17,530 bases of DNA, from NCBI GenBank assembly GCA_947483095.1, contig CANKLD010000018.1, forward strand, positions 1 to 17,530. Reading direction: 5' to 3'. Source of the stretch: Bacteroidota bacterium. GTDB lineage: Bacteria; Bacteroidota; Bacteroidia; Flavobacteriales; Flavobacteriaceae. A model generated the notes under the pieces. It was not told the DNA's origin. It saw only the letters and a list, made by a program, of their open reading frames with translations, and made no database searches. The position numbers and the translations under genes are program-made. This document shows, in pieces, positions 7,810 through 15,061 of the stretch; the stretch's first letter is position 1, and the number at the start of each line of letters is the position of its first letter.

Positions 7810-8151
7810 TTAATAGATTGACTTTTGAAATAATTCCATGTTTTTTTCGCGAGTGGCTCCCATAATTAGAAACCAATCGATGATAGTCCATATTCCAAGA
7901 CCACCACAAGTCAGTAGTTTCCCAATTCCCATTCCAGTATCACCTATGTAAAAACGGTCAATTCCTAATGTACCGCCCCCAACAATTGAGATAATTAATG
8001 TTGTAGTTGGGTCTTTTAGTTGCAAAGATTGAACTAATGGCCATTTTTCTTCGTCTAATGTGTTTAATTTTTCTCTTACACCCGATAAATGATAACTTTC
8101 AAAATACTTTGCATTCATTAACATAAATAAGTCCACTTTTTGCGATTCCAT
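7810..8151 (-). CDS. TM2-domain membrane protein
   Basis: A 113-residue protein, first of the five-gene operon. The C-terminal half (about 48-103) is a TM2 domain: two helices joined by a short turn, with GGGTLGIDRFYIGDTGMGIGK and GGLGIWTIIDWFLI, including the conserved DRFY and the Asp-Trp of helix two. The N-terminal 45 residues are soluble and charged (SGVREKLNTLDEEKWPLVQSL). TM2 proteins are small membrane proteins of unknown biochemical role, often next to other small membrane genes as here. No exact TAnnTTTG box is seen in the 83 bases upstream. Confidence 0.9.
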   Translation of the reverse strand: MESQKVDLFMLMNAKYFESYHLSGVREKLNTLDEEKWPLVQSLQLKDPTTTLIISIVGGGTLGIDRFYIGDTGMGIGKLLTCGGLGIWTIIDWFLIMGATREKNMELFQKSIY

Positions 8152-8234
8152 AGATTTTGGTTTTAGATTTAATATTGCTAATGTATTAAATAAATAGTAA
8201 CAATGGTTACATTTTATGATTTTATGGTAGATTT

Positions 8235-9188
8235 TTAAAAATACTTTGCCTTGATTTTATCAACGATTACTTGTGCTAATTTCTCATGACTTTCAAAGGT
8301 CCATCCCGCAATGTGTGGCGTTAAAAGGACATTTTTTGCTTTAAGCAAATAGTTAAATGCTGCCGGTTTTTCGGTATCCAAAAACAAGTTTTCGAAAGAT
8401 AATTTTTCATATTCCAATACGTCTAAGGCAGCTCCTAATACTTTCCCCGATTGCAATCCTTTCGCTAAATCCTCTGTCACCACTGAATTTCCTCTTGCCG
8501 TATTGATAAACCAGAATGGTTTTGCACAAGAGTTTATGAATTCTGAATTTATCATTTTATTGGTGGACGAATTCCAAGGCGTGTGCAAACTTATAACATC
8601 CGATTTTTCTTGTAATTCTGCCATTGAAACTGCTTTAGCATTGGCGTCACCTACATTTTCAAGGACATCATAAAAAAGGACTTCCACCTCAAAACCTCGA
8701 AGTTTCTTAGCAAAAGATTTTCCCATATTTCCGTAGCCAATTATCCCAACAGTTTTTCCCTCCAATTCATGCCCTCGATTTCCTTCTCGGTTCCAATGTC
8801 CGTTTTTTATTTCAGAATCGGCTTGGTTGAGGTTGTTAAAAAGCGACAATACCATTCCTAGCGCCTGTTCTCCAACAGCATTTTTATTTCCTTCGGGAGC
8901 AGCTATTAATGAAATATTTTTTGAAATGGCATAACTACAATCTATGCTTTCTAAACCAGCGCCAACTCTAGCTATGAATTTTAAATTAGTAGCTTTATCA
9001 AGAAAAGTTTGGTCAATTTTGAACCGACTTCGAATTACTATTCCCTGATAATCCTGAATTTTGCCTTCAATTTCTTCCTTTGAAGAGGTAAAATCTTGAT
9101 GGTTTGTAAATCCTAATTTCTGCAATTGTTCCCATAATAAAGGATGGTTGCTGTCGATGTGAAGGATTTTTATATTGGATAAAGACAT
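8235..9188 (-). CDS. D-2-hydroxyacid dehydrogenase (phosphoglycerate dehydrogenase-like)
   Basis: A 317-residue NAD-dependent oxidoreductase. I place the start at the ATG 9186-9188 (MSLSNIKILHIDSN); the open frame continues upstream to 9365, but that 59-residue extension is the translation of a repeat element. Landmarks: RVGAGLESID (74-83), Rossmann VGIIGYGNMG with Gly151/153/156, Asp174 ending the second strand (NAD specificity), Arg232 in NTARGN, Glu261 in DVLEYEKL and His292 in LTPHIAGWT, the Arg-Glu-His catalytic set. There is no C-terminal ACT domain, so if it acts in serine synthesis it is the short, non-ACT type; another 2-hydroxyacid is equally possible. The neighbouring operon begins 83 bases downstream. 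Confidence 0.9.
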   Translation of the reverse strand: MSLSNIKILHIDSNHPLLWEQLQKLGFTNHQDFTSSKEEIEGKIQDYQGIVIRSRFKIDQTFLDKATNLKFIARVGAGLESIDCSYAISKNISLIAAPEGNKNAVGEQALGMVLSLFNNLNQADSEIKNGHWNREGNRGHELEGKTVGIIGYGNMGKSFAKKLRGFEVEVLFYDVLENVGDANAKAVSMAELQEKSDVISLHTPWNSSTNKMINSEFINSCAKPFWFINTARGNSVVTEDLAKGLQSGKVLGAALDVLEYEKLSFENLFLDTEKPAAFNYLLKAKNVLLTPHIAGWTFESHEKLAQVIVDKIKAKYF

Positions 9189-9242
9189 AATTATATTTTG
9201 AATGCTAAAGGTACTTTTTTTTGTGGAATTATGAAACTGCAA

Positions 9243-9363
9243 CGTTTCTTTCGCAATAGGGAATGCAGCGGAAAGCCCACAGCCAGGCTTTTTAGCGTGG
9301 CGAGGACTTGCAGCGGAATGCCCGACCGCAGCTGGAACGAAAGTGGAAGTTGGGGTAATGCCC
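9243..9363 (-). repeat. GC-rich intergenic repeat element
   Basis: A roughly 120-base block that is much richer in G and C than its AT-rich surroundings. Inside it TGCAGCGGAAAGCCC (9264-9278) and TGCAGCGGAATGCCC (9309-9323) are direct copies differing at one base, 45 bases apart. AAAGCC (9272-9277) and GGCTTT (9286-9291) can form a hairpin. CTTTCG near 9248 and CGAAAG near 9338 are inverted, and ATGCCC recurs at the right side (9358-9363). No protein-like sequence is convincing on either strand. From memory, similar GC-rich pieces recur between genes in Flavobacterium genomes, often mistranslated as N-terminal extensions; copy number here cannot be judged from one window. Confidence 0.6.
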
Positions 9364-9446
9364 AAAAAAATGAATTGAATTTATAAAGATTTAACCGCTT
9401 TTTATTTTTAATACAATGATTTTGTTTTCTTTGTAAAAAATTTGTC

Positions 9447-11135
9447 TTGAACCCTCCCTCTTCAAAAGCAAAAATAAAAGCATTAACCAGTTTGTTTTAC
9501 TCCAAAAATGAATCGTGGTGGCTCATTGGTTTCTCAATGATATTGGCCGGTGGTATTATAATAGAACCACAGCTGATTTGTGCGTCTTTGTTAAAAGGGC
9601 AACTATCCAATATGTGGTTGTACTGGAGTGCTGGAATCGGATCGGCTTTTAGTATTTCTTTTTTTGCCCATTTGTGGCGAAAAGTTCCTGTAAAAACTGA
9701 AAATGAATTTTTGTTTTTTAGGTATTCTGGAACGGGGGCCAAGATACTGCATCAATTTAGAAGCTTGTATTTAGGCTTGTTGGTAATTCCTTTTTTTATT
9801 AGTTTTAGTTTGTTGGCTTTTGCTAAAATTTTCTGTTTTATTGTTGTCATAGAAATCAATTTAGCGATTTGGTCATTGACTTTTCTCCTTATAATTTTAA
9901 CTTTCTTCAATAGTTTAAAAGAACGTCTTCAGCTAGATTTTGTTTTATTTATTGTTTTTATCCTGTTGTTTCTCTTTATATTCGGTTGCTTATTGCTAAA
10001 TACGGGTAGTTTAGCTCACTTAGCCGCAACAATACAATCTTCAAAAAGCAATTTCAATATTATTCCATCGCTAGGTTCTAAAACTTTTAATGCTTTTGTT
10101 GTTTTTGTTTTGGTGCAATGGTGGTCAGCTTCGATATTAGATTATCCGGATATGAATGGACAAAAATTGATGGCAACTAATAGCAGTAAAGACTTAATTA
10201 AAAGTGTTTTTATTCCTTCATTATCGATAGTTCTTTTTAGGGTATTGTTGTTTACATTGCCTTTTATGGCGGTTTGTTATGGCTATGCGAATAGTGCGGC
10301 AGATAGCGAATTGGCTTTTACTGCTTTATTTGTGAAAGCGCTACCGCCATGGATGCTTATTTTAGTGGTTTTAATGTTCCTGATTCCCTTTCTTTCTTTT
10401 GTGCAAAACAATCAAAATTGGGGAGGTTCCTTGTTAATTGAGAATTTTTATAAACATACTATTAATCCAAATTTGAGTGATGCTAATGCAAAAAAGTTGG
10501 GACTACTGGGAATGATATATATCATTACAGCCGCCGGAGGAATTGCCATTTATGCCGATTCGTTAGTGGGAATTACAAAATATTTATTTGCCATTACTGC
10601 GGGTGTTGGTCCTGTTTTTATCTTGCGTTGGTATTGGTGGCGGATTAATGCTTGGTCACAATTATCGGCGATGGTTGCAGCTTTAATTTATCCACCGGTT
10701 TTGGATTGGTTATACGAAAACAATACCGCTTTTCATGAATTGATTAGTGGTTTTGAATCCAACTTCAACATTGATTATTATCCAATTAAAATTATAGTTT
10801 TAACAATAGCTGTTTGTTTTACCTGGTTAGTGGTTACTTTTCTAACTCTACCGACAGAAACAAAAACATTAGAAACTTTTGCCACAACCATAAAACCGGG
10901 CGGCTTTTGGAAACCGTTTAACAACAGCGGAAAATCTTTTTCTAAACTAAGACTTGTGGCTTGGCTGCTTCAAACCGGAAATGGTTTTCTATTGTATTTT
11001 ATTTTTTGGAATTTCTTAATAGGAGATTATGTCCTATTTTTTGGATTATTGCTTTTGTTTGTTTTGGTATTCTTTGTTTCCTATAAGCTTATTCAGAAAG
11101 CGAATGCTAGTTACGATTTGGAGTTGGAAAAGTAA
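9447..11135 (+). CDS. Sodium:solute symporter-family transporter, atypical
   Basis: A 562-residue polytopic inner-membrane protein of the SSS family (LeuT fold). Family hallmarks: NESWWLIGFSMILAG (21-35), TENEFLFFRYSGTGAKILHQFRSLYLGL (84-111, read in two pieces), NWGGSLLIENFY (324-335) and YWWRINAWSQLSAM (396-409). The start is TTG at 9447; the frame is closed by TGA at 9417-9419 with no ATG between, and the next Met is residue 31, inside a helix. The protein appears to lack the extra helix that precedes the core in most SSS proteins, and the usual 'MST' of the sodium site before the NWG motif reads LSF (316-318). Solute unknown. It may be a functional variant or a transporter-derived protein. 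Confidence 0.8.
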   Translation: MNPPSSKAKIKALTSLFYSKNESWWLIGFSMILAGGIIIEPQLICASLLKGQLSNMWLYWSAGIGSAFSISFFAHLWRKVPVKTENEFLFFRYSGTGAKILHQFRSLYLGLLVIPFFISFSLLAFAKIFCFIVVIEINLAIWSLTFLLIILTFFNSLKERLQLDFVLFIVFILLFLFIFGCLLLNTGSLAHLAATIQSSKSNFNIIPSLGSKTFNAFVVFVLVQWWSASILDYPDMNGQKLMATNSSKDLIKSVFIPSLSIVLFRVLLFTLPFMAVCYGYANSAADSELAFTALFVKALPPWMLILVVLMFLIPFLSFVQNNQNWGGSLLIENFYKHTINPNLSDANAKKLGLLGMIYIITAAGGIAIYADSLVGITKYLFAITAGVGPVFILRWYWWRINAWSQLSAMVAALIYPPVLDWLYENNTAFHELISGFESNFNIDYYPIKIIVLTIAVCFTWLVVTFLTLPTETKTLETFATTIKPGGFWKPFNNSGKSFSKLRLVAWLLQTGNGFLLYFIFWNFLIGDYVLFFGLLLLFVLVFFVSYKLIQKANASYDLELEK

Positions 11136-11192
11136 ATTATTAATTAGTCAATTGACTTTTAAAAATAATACTAATCTTATTTCTATAATGTT

Positions 11193-11537
11193 TTATTGTT
11201 TTGCTTGGCTTATTAAGGACACAATTAAAATAAAAACTAATATTAATATACCATTAATAATTACATAACTTGGTACAGAAAAATTGACAAACGTAAAAAT
11301 CAGGTTACCAATCATGGCAATTGCAAAGAAAATTCCAGAAACAACTCTTATATTAGTTGTTGTTCTTTGAAGTTCAAAACTTGCTCCGATGAACATTGCC
11401 AATGTTGTGGCAAGAAAAACAAAACTACCCGCACTTAAAAGTATTTTATTTTCACTATTGTGAAAACTATACAAGCCATAAGCGATAAGTAAACTTACCG
11501 CTATGGCTATAATGGTTTGTACAAAATTTATTTTCAT
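11193..11537 (-). CDS. Four-helix membrane protein of unknown function
   Basis: A 114-residue protein made almost entirely of four hydrophobic helices (about 5-24, 31-51, 63-83 and 89-108). No family motif is recognised. It starts four bases after the stop of the GYF_2 gene and is the last gene of the SPFH operon, so it may be the membrane partner of that set; this is inference from position. The gene converges with the symporter gene, 57 bases away, where only a short AGTCAATTGACT palindrome is present. Confidence 0.7.
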   Translation of the reverse strand: MKINFVQTIIAIAVSLLIAYGLYSFHNSENKILLSAGSFVFLATTLAMFIGASFELQRTTTNIRVVSGIFFAIAMIGNLIFTFVNFSVPSYVIINGILILVFILIVSLISQAKQ

Positions 11538-11541
11538 AATC

Positions 11542-11895
11542 TTATGGATTTTGTAGGAATGGTGGTGGTGCTAATGCGACCAACTTTAAAATCTCAGGTA
11601 ATTTTTCAGCAATTTCCCACTTTGGTAAACCTGGTTTCCAAATGTAAGTTTCCTTAACAACTTTTTTTTCGGCAATTAAACGGGATAATTCCTGCTCCGA
11701 AAATGGACCAGCTTGATTGCCTTCTATCATTGCGTAATAAAATTGAGGTGGTGCTGTTTGCATTGGATTCATAGAACCCGGAACATGCATATTAGTCATT
11801 GCGCTATTCATGGTGTTTACCATTTGTTGTGCTACAGCCATACCCATTCCGAATTCTACTAATCTGTTTATTGAAAAGAAACTATCGTCATTCAT
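11542..11895 (-). CDS. GYF_2 (DUF4339) domain protein with Met-rich N-terminus
   Basis: A 117-residue soluble protein. Residues 17-45 are rich in Met, Ala and Asn (GMGMAVAQQMVNTMNSAMTN) and probably form a helix or flexible linker. Residues 52-104 are a GYF_2 domain: FYYAMIEGNQAGPFSEQEL, then TYIWKPGLPKWEIAEKLPEI, with the GPF, W-K-x-G and W-x-x-A features. GYF_2 domains are thought to bind proline-rich peptides. The short tail has its own PPP. The domain is clearly related to the C-terminal domain of the SPFH protein two genes upstream. It begins eight bases after the PH-domain gene and four before the four-helix gene. Confidence 0.85.
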   Translation of the reverse strand: MNDDSFFSINRLVEFGMGMAVAQQMVNTMNSAMTNMHVPGSMNPMQTAPPQFYYAMIEGNQAGPFSEQELSRLIAEKKVVKETYIWKPGLPKWEIAEKLPEILKLVALAPPPFLQNP

Positions 11896-11903
11896 AAAAT
11901 AAA

Positions 11904-12281
11904 TTATTTACAAATATAAGTAGCCAAGGTCTTTTGAAGTCCAATTACATCGATTCCTTTTTTTAGATCTTTTTTTAATGAAGTTGCTGAGCCGGAAATC
12001 CAAATTTCTATTTCACAATCAGCATCAAAAGATCCAGCTGTCTCAACTAAGAAATGTGTAATTGATTTGTAAGGTACAGTATGGTACTCTTTTTTAGAGC
12101 CAGTCATACCTTGTACATCTTGCATAATTAAACGCTTGTTTGTGAAAACCCATTTATCTCTGAAGATTTTGAATGCTGATTCAATTTCCTCTCCTGCAAA
12201 CAATACATTTGAAAATTCTGTTTGTAATTCTGCCGGATTCAATTCCGATGCATTGCCCATTAGGTTTGATAAAAAACTCAT
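11904..12281 (-). CDS. Bacterial PH-domain protein
   Basis: A 125-residue cytoplasmic protein that looks like a single bPH_1 (YvbH/DUF1696-like) domain: a helical lead-in (residues 1-30), then FAGEEIESAFKIFRDKWVFTNKRLIMQD, the typical strand pair with TNKRLI, VPYKSITHFLVE, and a final helix. Bacterial PH domains can form ring oligomers or bind peptides or lipids; ligand unknown here. It has no membrane segment. It lies between the SPFH protein (98 bases upstream) and the GYF_2 protein (eight bases downstream), all on one strand. The start MSFLSNLMGNASEL is supported by the length of the family. Confidence 0.85.
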   Translation of the reverse strand: MSFLSNLMGNASELNPAELQTEFSNVLFAGEEIESAFKIFRDKWVFTNKRLIMQDVQGMTGSKKEYHTVPYKSITHFLVETAGSFDADCEIEIWISGSATSLKKDLKKGIDVIGLQKTLATYICK

Positions 12282-12341
12282 TTTATTATATTTTAATTTT
12301 TCCTACTCATTTGGCTTTTCAGAATACGCCCCGTTTTTTTT

Positions 12342-12361
12342 AGTGGGTTCTGGACTCCACT
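12342..12361 (-). other. Small hairpin in the SPFH-PH intergenic gap
   Basis: AGTGG (12342-12346) pairs with CCACT (12357-12361) across a 10-base loop in the 98-base gap, the largest inside the operon. On the minus strand the hairpin is followed by an A-run, not a T-run, so it is not a classical terminator for the operon; it could be an mRNA processing or stability structure. No promoter box is evident here. Confidence 0.3.
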
Positions 12362-12379
12362 TTTATAATTATAAATAAT

Positions 12380-13723
12380 TTACGGCATTGGTGGTGGAGG
12401 GGGTGGAGGAACAGCTCCAAACAAATTACCAAGTTCTTGAATATTCCCTGCTACTTCCCAACCTGCCATACCTTGTTTCCAAACATGTGTGTTTTGTGTA
12501 AGTTGTCCGTTTTGAACCATTTGTTGTAATTGTTGTAAATTGAAAGGTCCCGCTGTTTGACCGTTTACGGAAACACTATAAGTGATTGTCGGTGGTGGTG
12601 GTGGTGTATTTTGTTGTTGGTTCATATTCTGTCCCATATTATTCATCATGCCTGCCATTTGATTACCCATAGCTCCGCCCATCATCATACCTGTCATCAT
12701 GCCTGCAGGATTCATTCCTCCACCGCCTCCGCCCATGTCCATATTTCCCATATTACCTAAACTTTCTGCTCCAGTTTTTAAAACATCTGTTTGTTGGTTT
12801 AAAGCATGTGCACCAATAAAGTTGGTTTCGGTTTGCAGTTTCTGTGCTCTTTGTGCTTCTTCTCTTTGAATTCGTAATGTTTCTTCCATATTCAAAGCGT
12901 TAATACCTTGCATGTCTGACATGTTTTTAATGTTAACATCTGTTTGAGCAACAGTAGTTTGAGTAGTTTGCTCGGCTGTAACTTTTCTTAATTCTGCGTA
13001 ACCCTGACTTTCTTTATCAACATCAATGGTAGCTAAATCAAAACCTTTCATATTTACACCAAAGTCATTTTCCATTCTTGGTTTTAAATATGCGGCAATT
13101 AAGTCGTTTATTTCTAATAGCTTCTTCTCCATTTGAAGAACTGGAATACCTTTTTCAGATGGAATATTTGTAATGATTCCTTTGATATATTTCGTTACAG
13201 CATCCTTTATTTGCTTGTTAAAATCATCTAACTCAAAATTGATAAGTCGGTTTAATTTAATAAACCCTTTGTAATCAGTCACATTAAAAGTTATTGTTCC
13301 CCTTGCTGACATCGGCACTGCAAAATCCATAAATCTTGGGTCAAATACATCGAAATAAGGAATTCCAAATTTCAATTGAATATTACCCGATAAATTCATG
13401 AAATAGATTTCTGCCTGAAATGGAGAAGCTCCTCCAAAAGCCAATCCTACTATACTTGATAAAACAGGAAAGTTTGCAGTTTTAATTGTTTGGTCGTAAG
13501 GGCCAACAATGAAATCTTGCATTGAACCGTCTTTTTGTTGGTAAACAAAAACGGCAAGTTCTCCATCTTTTACTCGCAAGCTGCTACCATAGCGTATTGC
13601 ATTTTCTTTTTTTGTTGAATTTGCTGAACCCGAAGGTCGCCATTTCCAGACAAGATATTCTTGCTCGTCACAGCGGATTATATCCATTAATCCGCCTTCT
13701 GATTTATTTCCAAATAGTCCCAT
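12380..13723 (-). CDS. YdjI-type SPFH protein with C-terminal GYF_2 domain
   Basis: A 447-residue protein. Residues about 14-250 match the YdjI-type SPFH domain (flotillin/stomatin superfamily, also annotated virion core protein-like): MGLFGNKSEGGLMDIIRCD, YGSSLRVKDGELAVFVYQQ, DVFDPRFMDFAVPMSARGT. A helical segment with REEAQRAQKLQTE follows. Residues 323-372 are a Gly/Met/Asn-rich linker, 373-378 a Pro run, and 382-435 a GYF_2 domain with GPFNLQQL and VWKQGMAGWEVA; the tail is a seven-Pro run. In Bacillus, YdjI works with PspA and membrane partners in membrane protection. The GYF_2 domain and proline runs suggest head-to-tail or partner binding. It starts 14 bases after the TerB/zinc-ribbon gene. 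Confidence 0.9.
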   Translation of the reverse strand: MGLFGNKSEGGLMDIIRCDEQEYLVWKWRPSGSANSTKKENAIRYGSSLRVKDGELAVFVYQQKDGSMQDFIVGPYDQTIKTANFPVLSSIVGLAFGGASPFQAEIYFMNLSGNIQLKFGIPYFDVFDPRFMDFAVPMSARGTITFNVTDYKGFIKLNRLINFELDDFNKQIKDAVTKYIKGIITNIPSEKGIPVLQMEKKLLEINDLIAAYLKPRMENDFGVNMKGFDLATIDVDKESQGYAELRKVTAEQTTQTTVAQTDVNIKNMSDMQGINALNMEETLRIQREEAQRAQKLQTETNFIGAHALNQQTDVLKTGAESLGNMGNMDMGGGGGGMNPAGMMTGMMMGGAMGNQMAGMMNNMGQNMNQQQNTPPPPPTITYSVSVNGQTAGPFNLQQLQQMVQNGQLTQNTHVWKQGMAGWEVAGNIQELGNLFGAVPPPPPPPMP

Positions 13724-13737
13724 GTTATTTTTTAATT

Positions 13738-14478
13738 TTATTTAATTCCAAGTTCATTTGCATACATATTTATTTCCTCAAGTCCTTTCTTATCCTCTTT
13801 TAATGAAAACCTTGCCTTCATGACTACTTGTTCGCATTTATATTTCCAAGCTTTTGCTATTTCTTGCTCCTTATATGCATCACTATCAGCCCCACCCCAA
13901 TCTTTTGATGCAAACATGCTTCCAAAACCTGTTTTCACTTTTCTTGCATGGGGTATAGCAGATGATAAGAATTCAAGAATATCATTTTTTGTGTTTGGTA
14001 CAGGAAAATTTTTAATTACTTCACCTTTTTTATTAATATGGTCTTCTGCTTTTTTTTTGTTTTCACGTTCACCATCCATTGATAAGAATGAAGTTTTTGC
14101 TAGAGGGATTGAAGATTGTATATTATCTAATTCGCTTAATAGCAAAAATAATTTCTGAATTGAGGCATTAGCTTCTATGTTAGAAAATTCATGTCCGCAA
14201 TCACCACATTTGGCTGAAAATGAAGTTACAATTGCACCACATGCAGGACATTTTTTAACATCTCCAAATTTGTCTGATTTTGGTGCTGCGACAGAAGGAG
14301 CAGCCGCCTTAATAGTCTGTTGTTTTTCAAATAGTTTGGAATCAAGTACCATTTCAAATTCGTCAAGGTCAATGCCTGCTGCTTCCGCTTTTTTGAAAAG
14401 AATTTGTTTTTCTTTTTCTGTCAACTCGCCATCTGCTAATGCAAGATGGATGAGATTTTCAATTTGTTCGTTGTACAT
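13738..14478 (-). CDS. TerB-like/zinc-ribbon protein
   Basis: A 246-residue soluble protein, first in the SPFH operon. Residues 1-55 resemble the N-terminal part of a TerB-like helical domain (IENLIHLALADGELTEKEKQIL, with the acidic ADGELT turn typical of TerB proteins). After an Ala/Pro linker comes a zinc ribbon: Cys77, Cys80, Cys91 and Cys94 (CPAC ... CGDCGHEF). The remainder (105-246) is helical, with no motif I recognise. Zinc ribbons and TerB domains accompany SPFH/YdjI proteins in several bacteria and probably mediate assembly near the membrane. No perfect TAnnTTTG box is found in the 98 bases upstream; the nearest is TTATTTTG, one base short. Confidence 0.82.
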   Translation of the reverse strand: MYNEQIENLIHLALADGELTEKEKQILFKKAEAAGIDLDEFEMVLDSKLFEKQQTIKAAAPSVAAPKSDKFGDVKKCPACGAIVTSFSAKCGDCGHEFSNIEANASIQKLFLLLSELDNIQSSIPLAKTSFLSMDGERENKKKAEDHINKKGEVIKNFPVPNTKNDILEFLSSAIPHARKVKTGFGSMFASKDWGGADSDAYKEQEIAKAWKYKCEQVVMKARFSLKEDKKGLEEINMYANELGIK

Positions 14479-14576
14479 ATTATTTTAATTAAATTTGGTT
14501 TGTTCAAAATAAGAAGGCATAACTATTGTTTAATAGATATCGGTTATCTTGTTGTTTTTTTAATTAAATTATTTAC

Positions 14577-14957
14577 TTACAAAAAAGTATAAACAGTAGC
14601 CTTATTATCTTTAATAATCATAACCCAACCTTCTGATAATCGATCAATCCCAAACATTCTAATTATTATTTTTCTTTTTTTACAATAGAATTCTGCTCCC
14701 AAATCTTTTTCATAGGTCAGTTTAAGTTTGTTAGGGTTAATAATAAATAATCGAGGTTTACCTGAGTATATTTCAATTTCTTACTTTGATACTATAATTT
14801 TTACATTCATTGGTATCTCCCTAATGTATCTGATGGCACGAATCTATCATCCACTAATTTTTGGTTCTCTTTTGAATATATTTTGAATGTTTTTTAAGAG
14901 AAAGCTAATGTAATTTGCATAAATATTAGAGCAAGCAAAAAAATTAGTTTATTTCAA
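14577..14957 (-). pseudogene. Decayed gene for a small secreted protein
   Basis: The 583-base stretch 14479-15061 has no intact gene, but the minus strand reads as one broken protein of about 126 residues. It begins at TTG 14955-14957 (probably a former ATG), has an extra base at 14951, then a signal peptide KLIFLLALIFMQITLAFS. An in-frame TAA at 14894-14896 follows where 'SQ' would be expected (CAA to TAA). It continues KTFKIYSKENQKLVDDRF, VPSDTLG, shifts frame near 14820, then EIPMNVKIIVSK, a second TAA at 14781-14783, EIEIYSGKPRLFI, and runs unbroken to the TAA at 14577-14579 (RMFGIDRLSEGWVMIIKDNK..). The four lesions sit in otherwise protein-like sequence. Family unknown. Confidence 0.65.
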
Positions 14958-15061
14958 AAGTTGTTTCTGAATAAGTGTTTTTTTTAAGATTATAAACTAA
15001 ATAATTATATCATATTATAAACAAAGGTTATAATATAATTAATCATTTAAATTTGTTGAAT

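Noticed and set aside
8197..8210. GTAAC-AATG-GTTAC hairpin upstream of the TM2 operon
   Set aside because: Five-pair AT-rich stem without a T-run; too weak to call a terminator or riboswitch.
9189..9365. N-terminal 59 residues upstream of the dehydrogenase start
   Set aside because: This open stretch is the translation of a GC-rich repeat element; the dehydrogenase fold begins normally at the ATG 9186-9188, and the extension has no matching secondary structure or family counterpart.
11146..11157. Palindrome AGTCAATTGACT as terminator for the symporter gene
   Set aside because: The palindrome has almost no loop and only a four-T tail; too weak to call as a terminator, though it lies between convergent genes.
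12557..12760. Plus-strand frame rich in His, Cys and Trp opposite the SPFH gene
   Set aside because: The His/Trp richness comes from reading the Gly/Met/Pro-rich linker antisense; not a metal-binding protein.
12701..12760. Gly/Met repeats in the SPFH gene as tandem DNA repeat or phase-variable tract
   Set aside because: The repetition is at amino-acid level with irregular codons and no exact DNA period.
13820..14488. Two open frames on the plus strand opposite the TerB/zinc-ribbon gene
   Set aside because: They are antisense to a gene with a clear zinc ribbon and look compositionally random (Ser/Phe-rich).
14483..14570. TTTTAATTAAATT at 14483-14495 and 14557-14569/70 as a direct repeat
   Set aside because: Low-complexity AT sequence of the kind expected by chance in this genome; no further structure supports an attachment or regulatory site.
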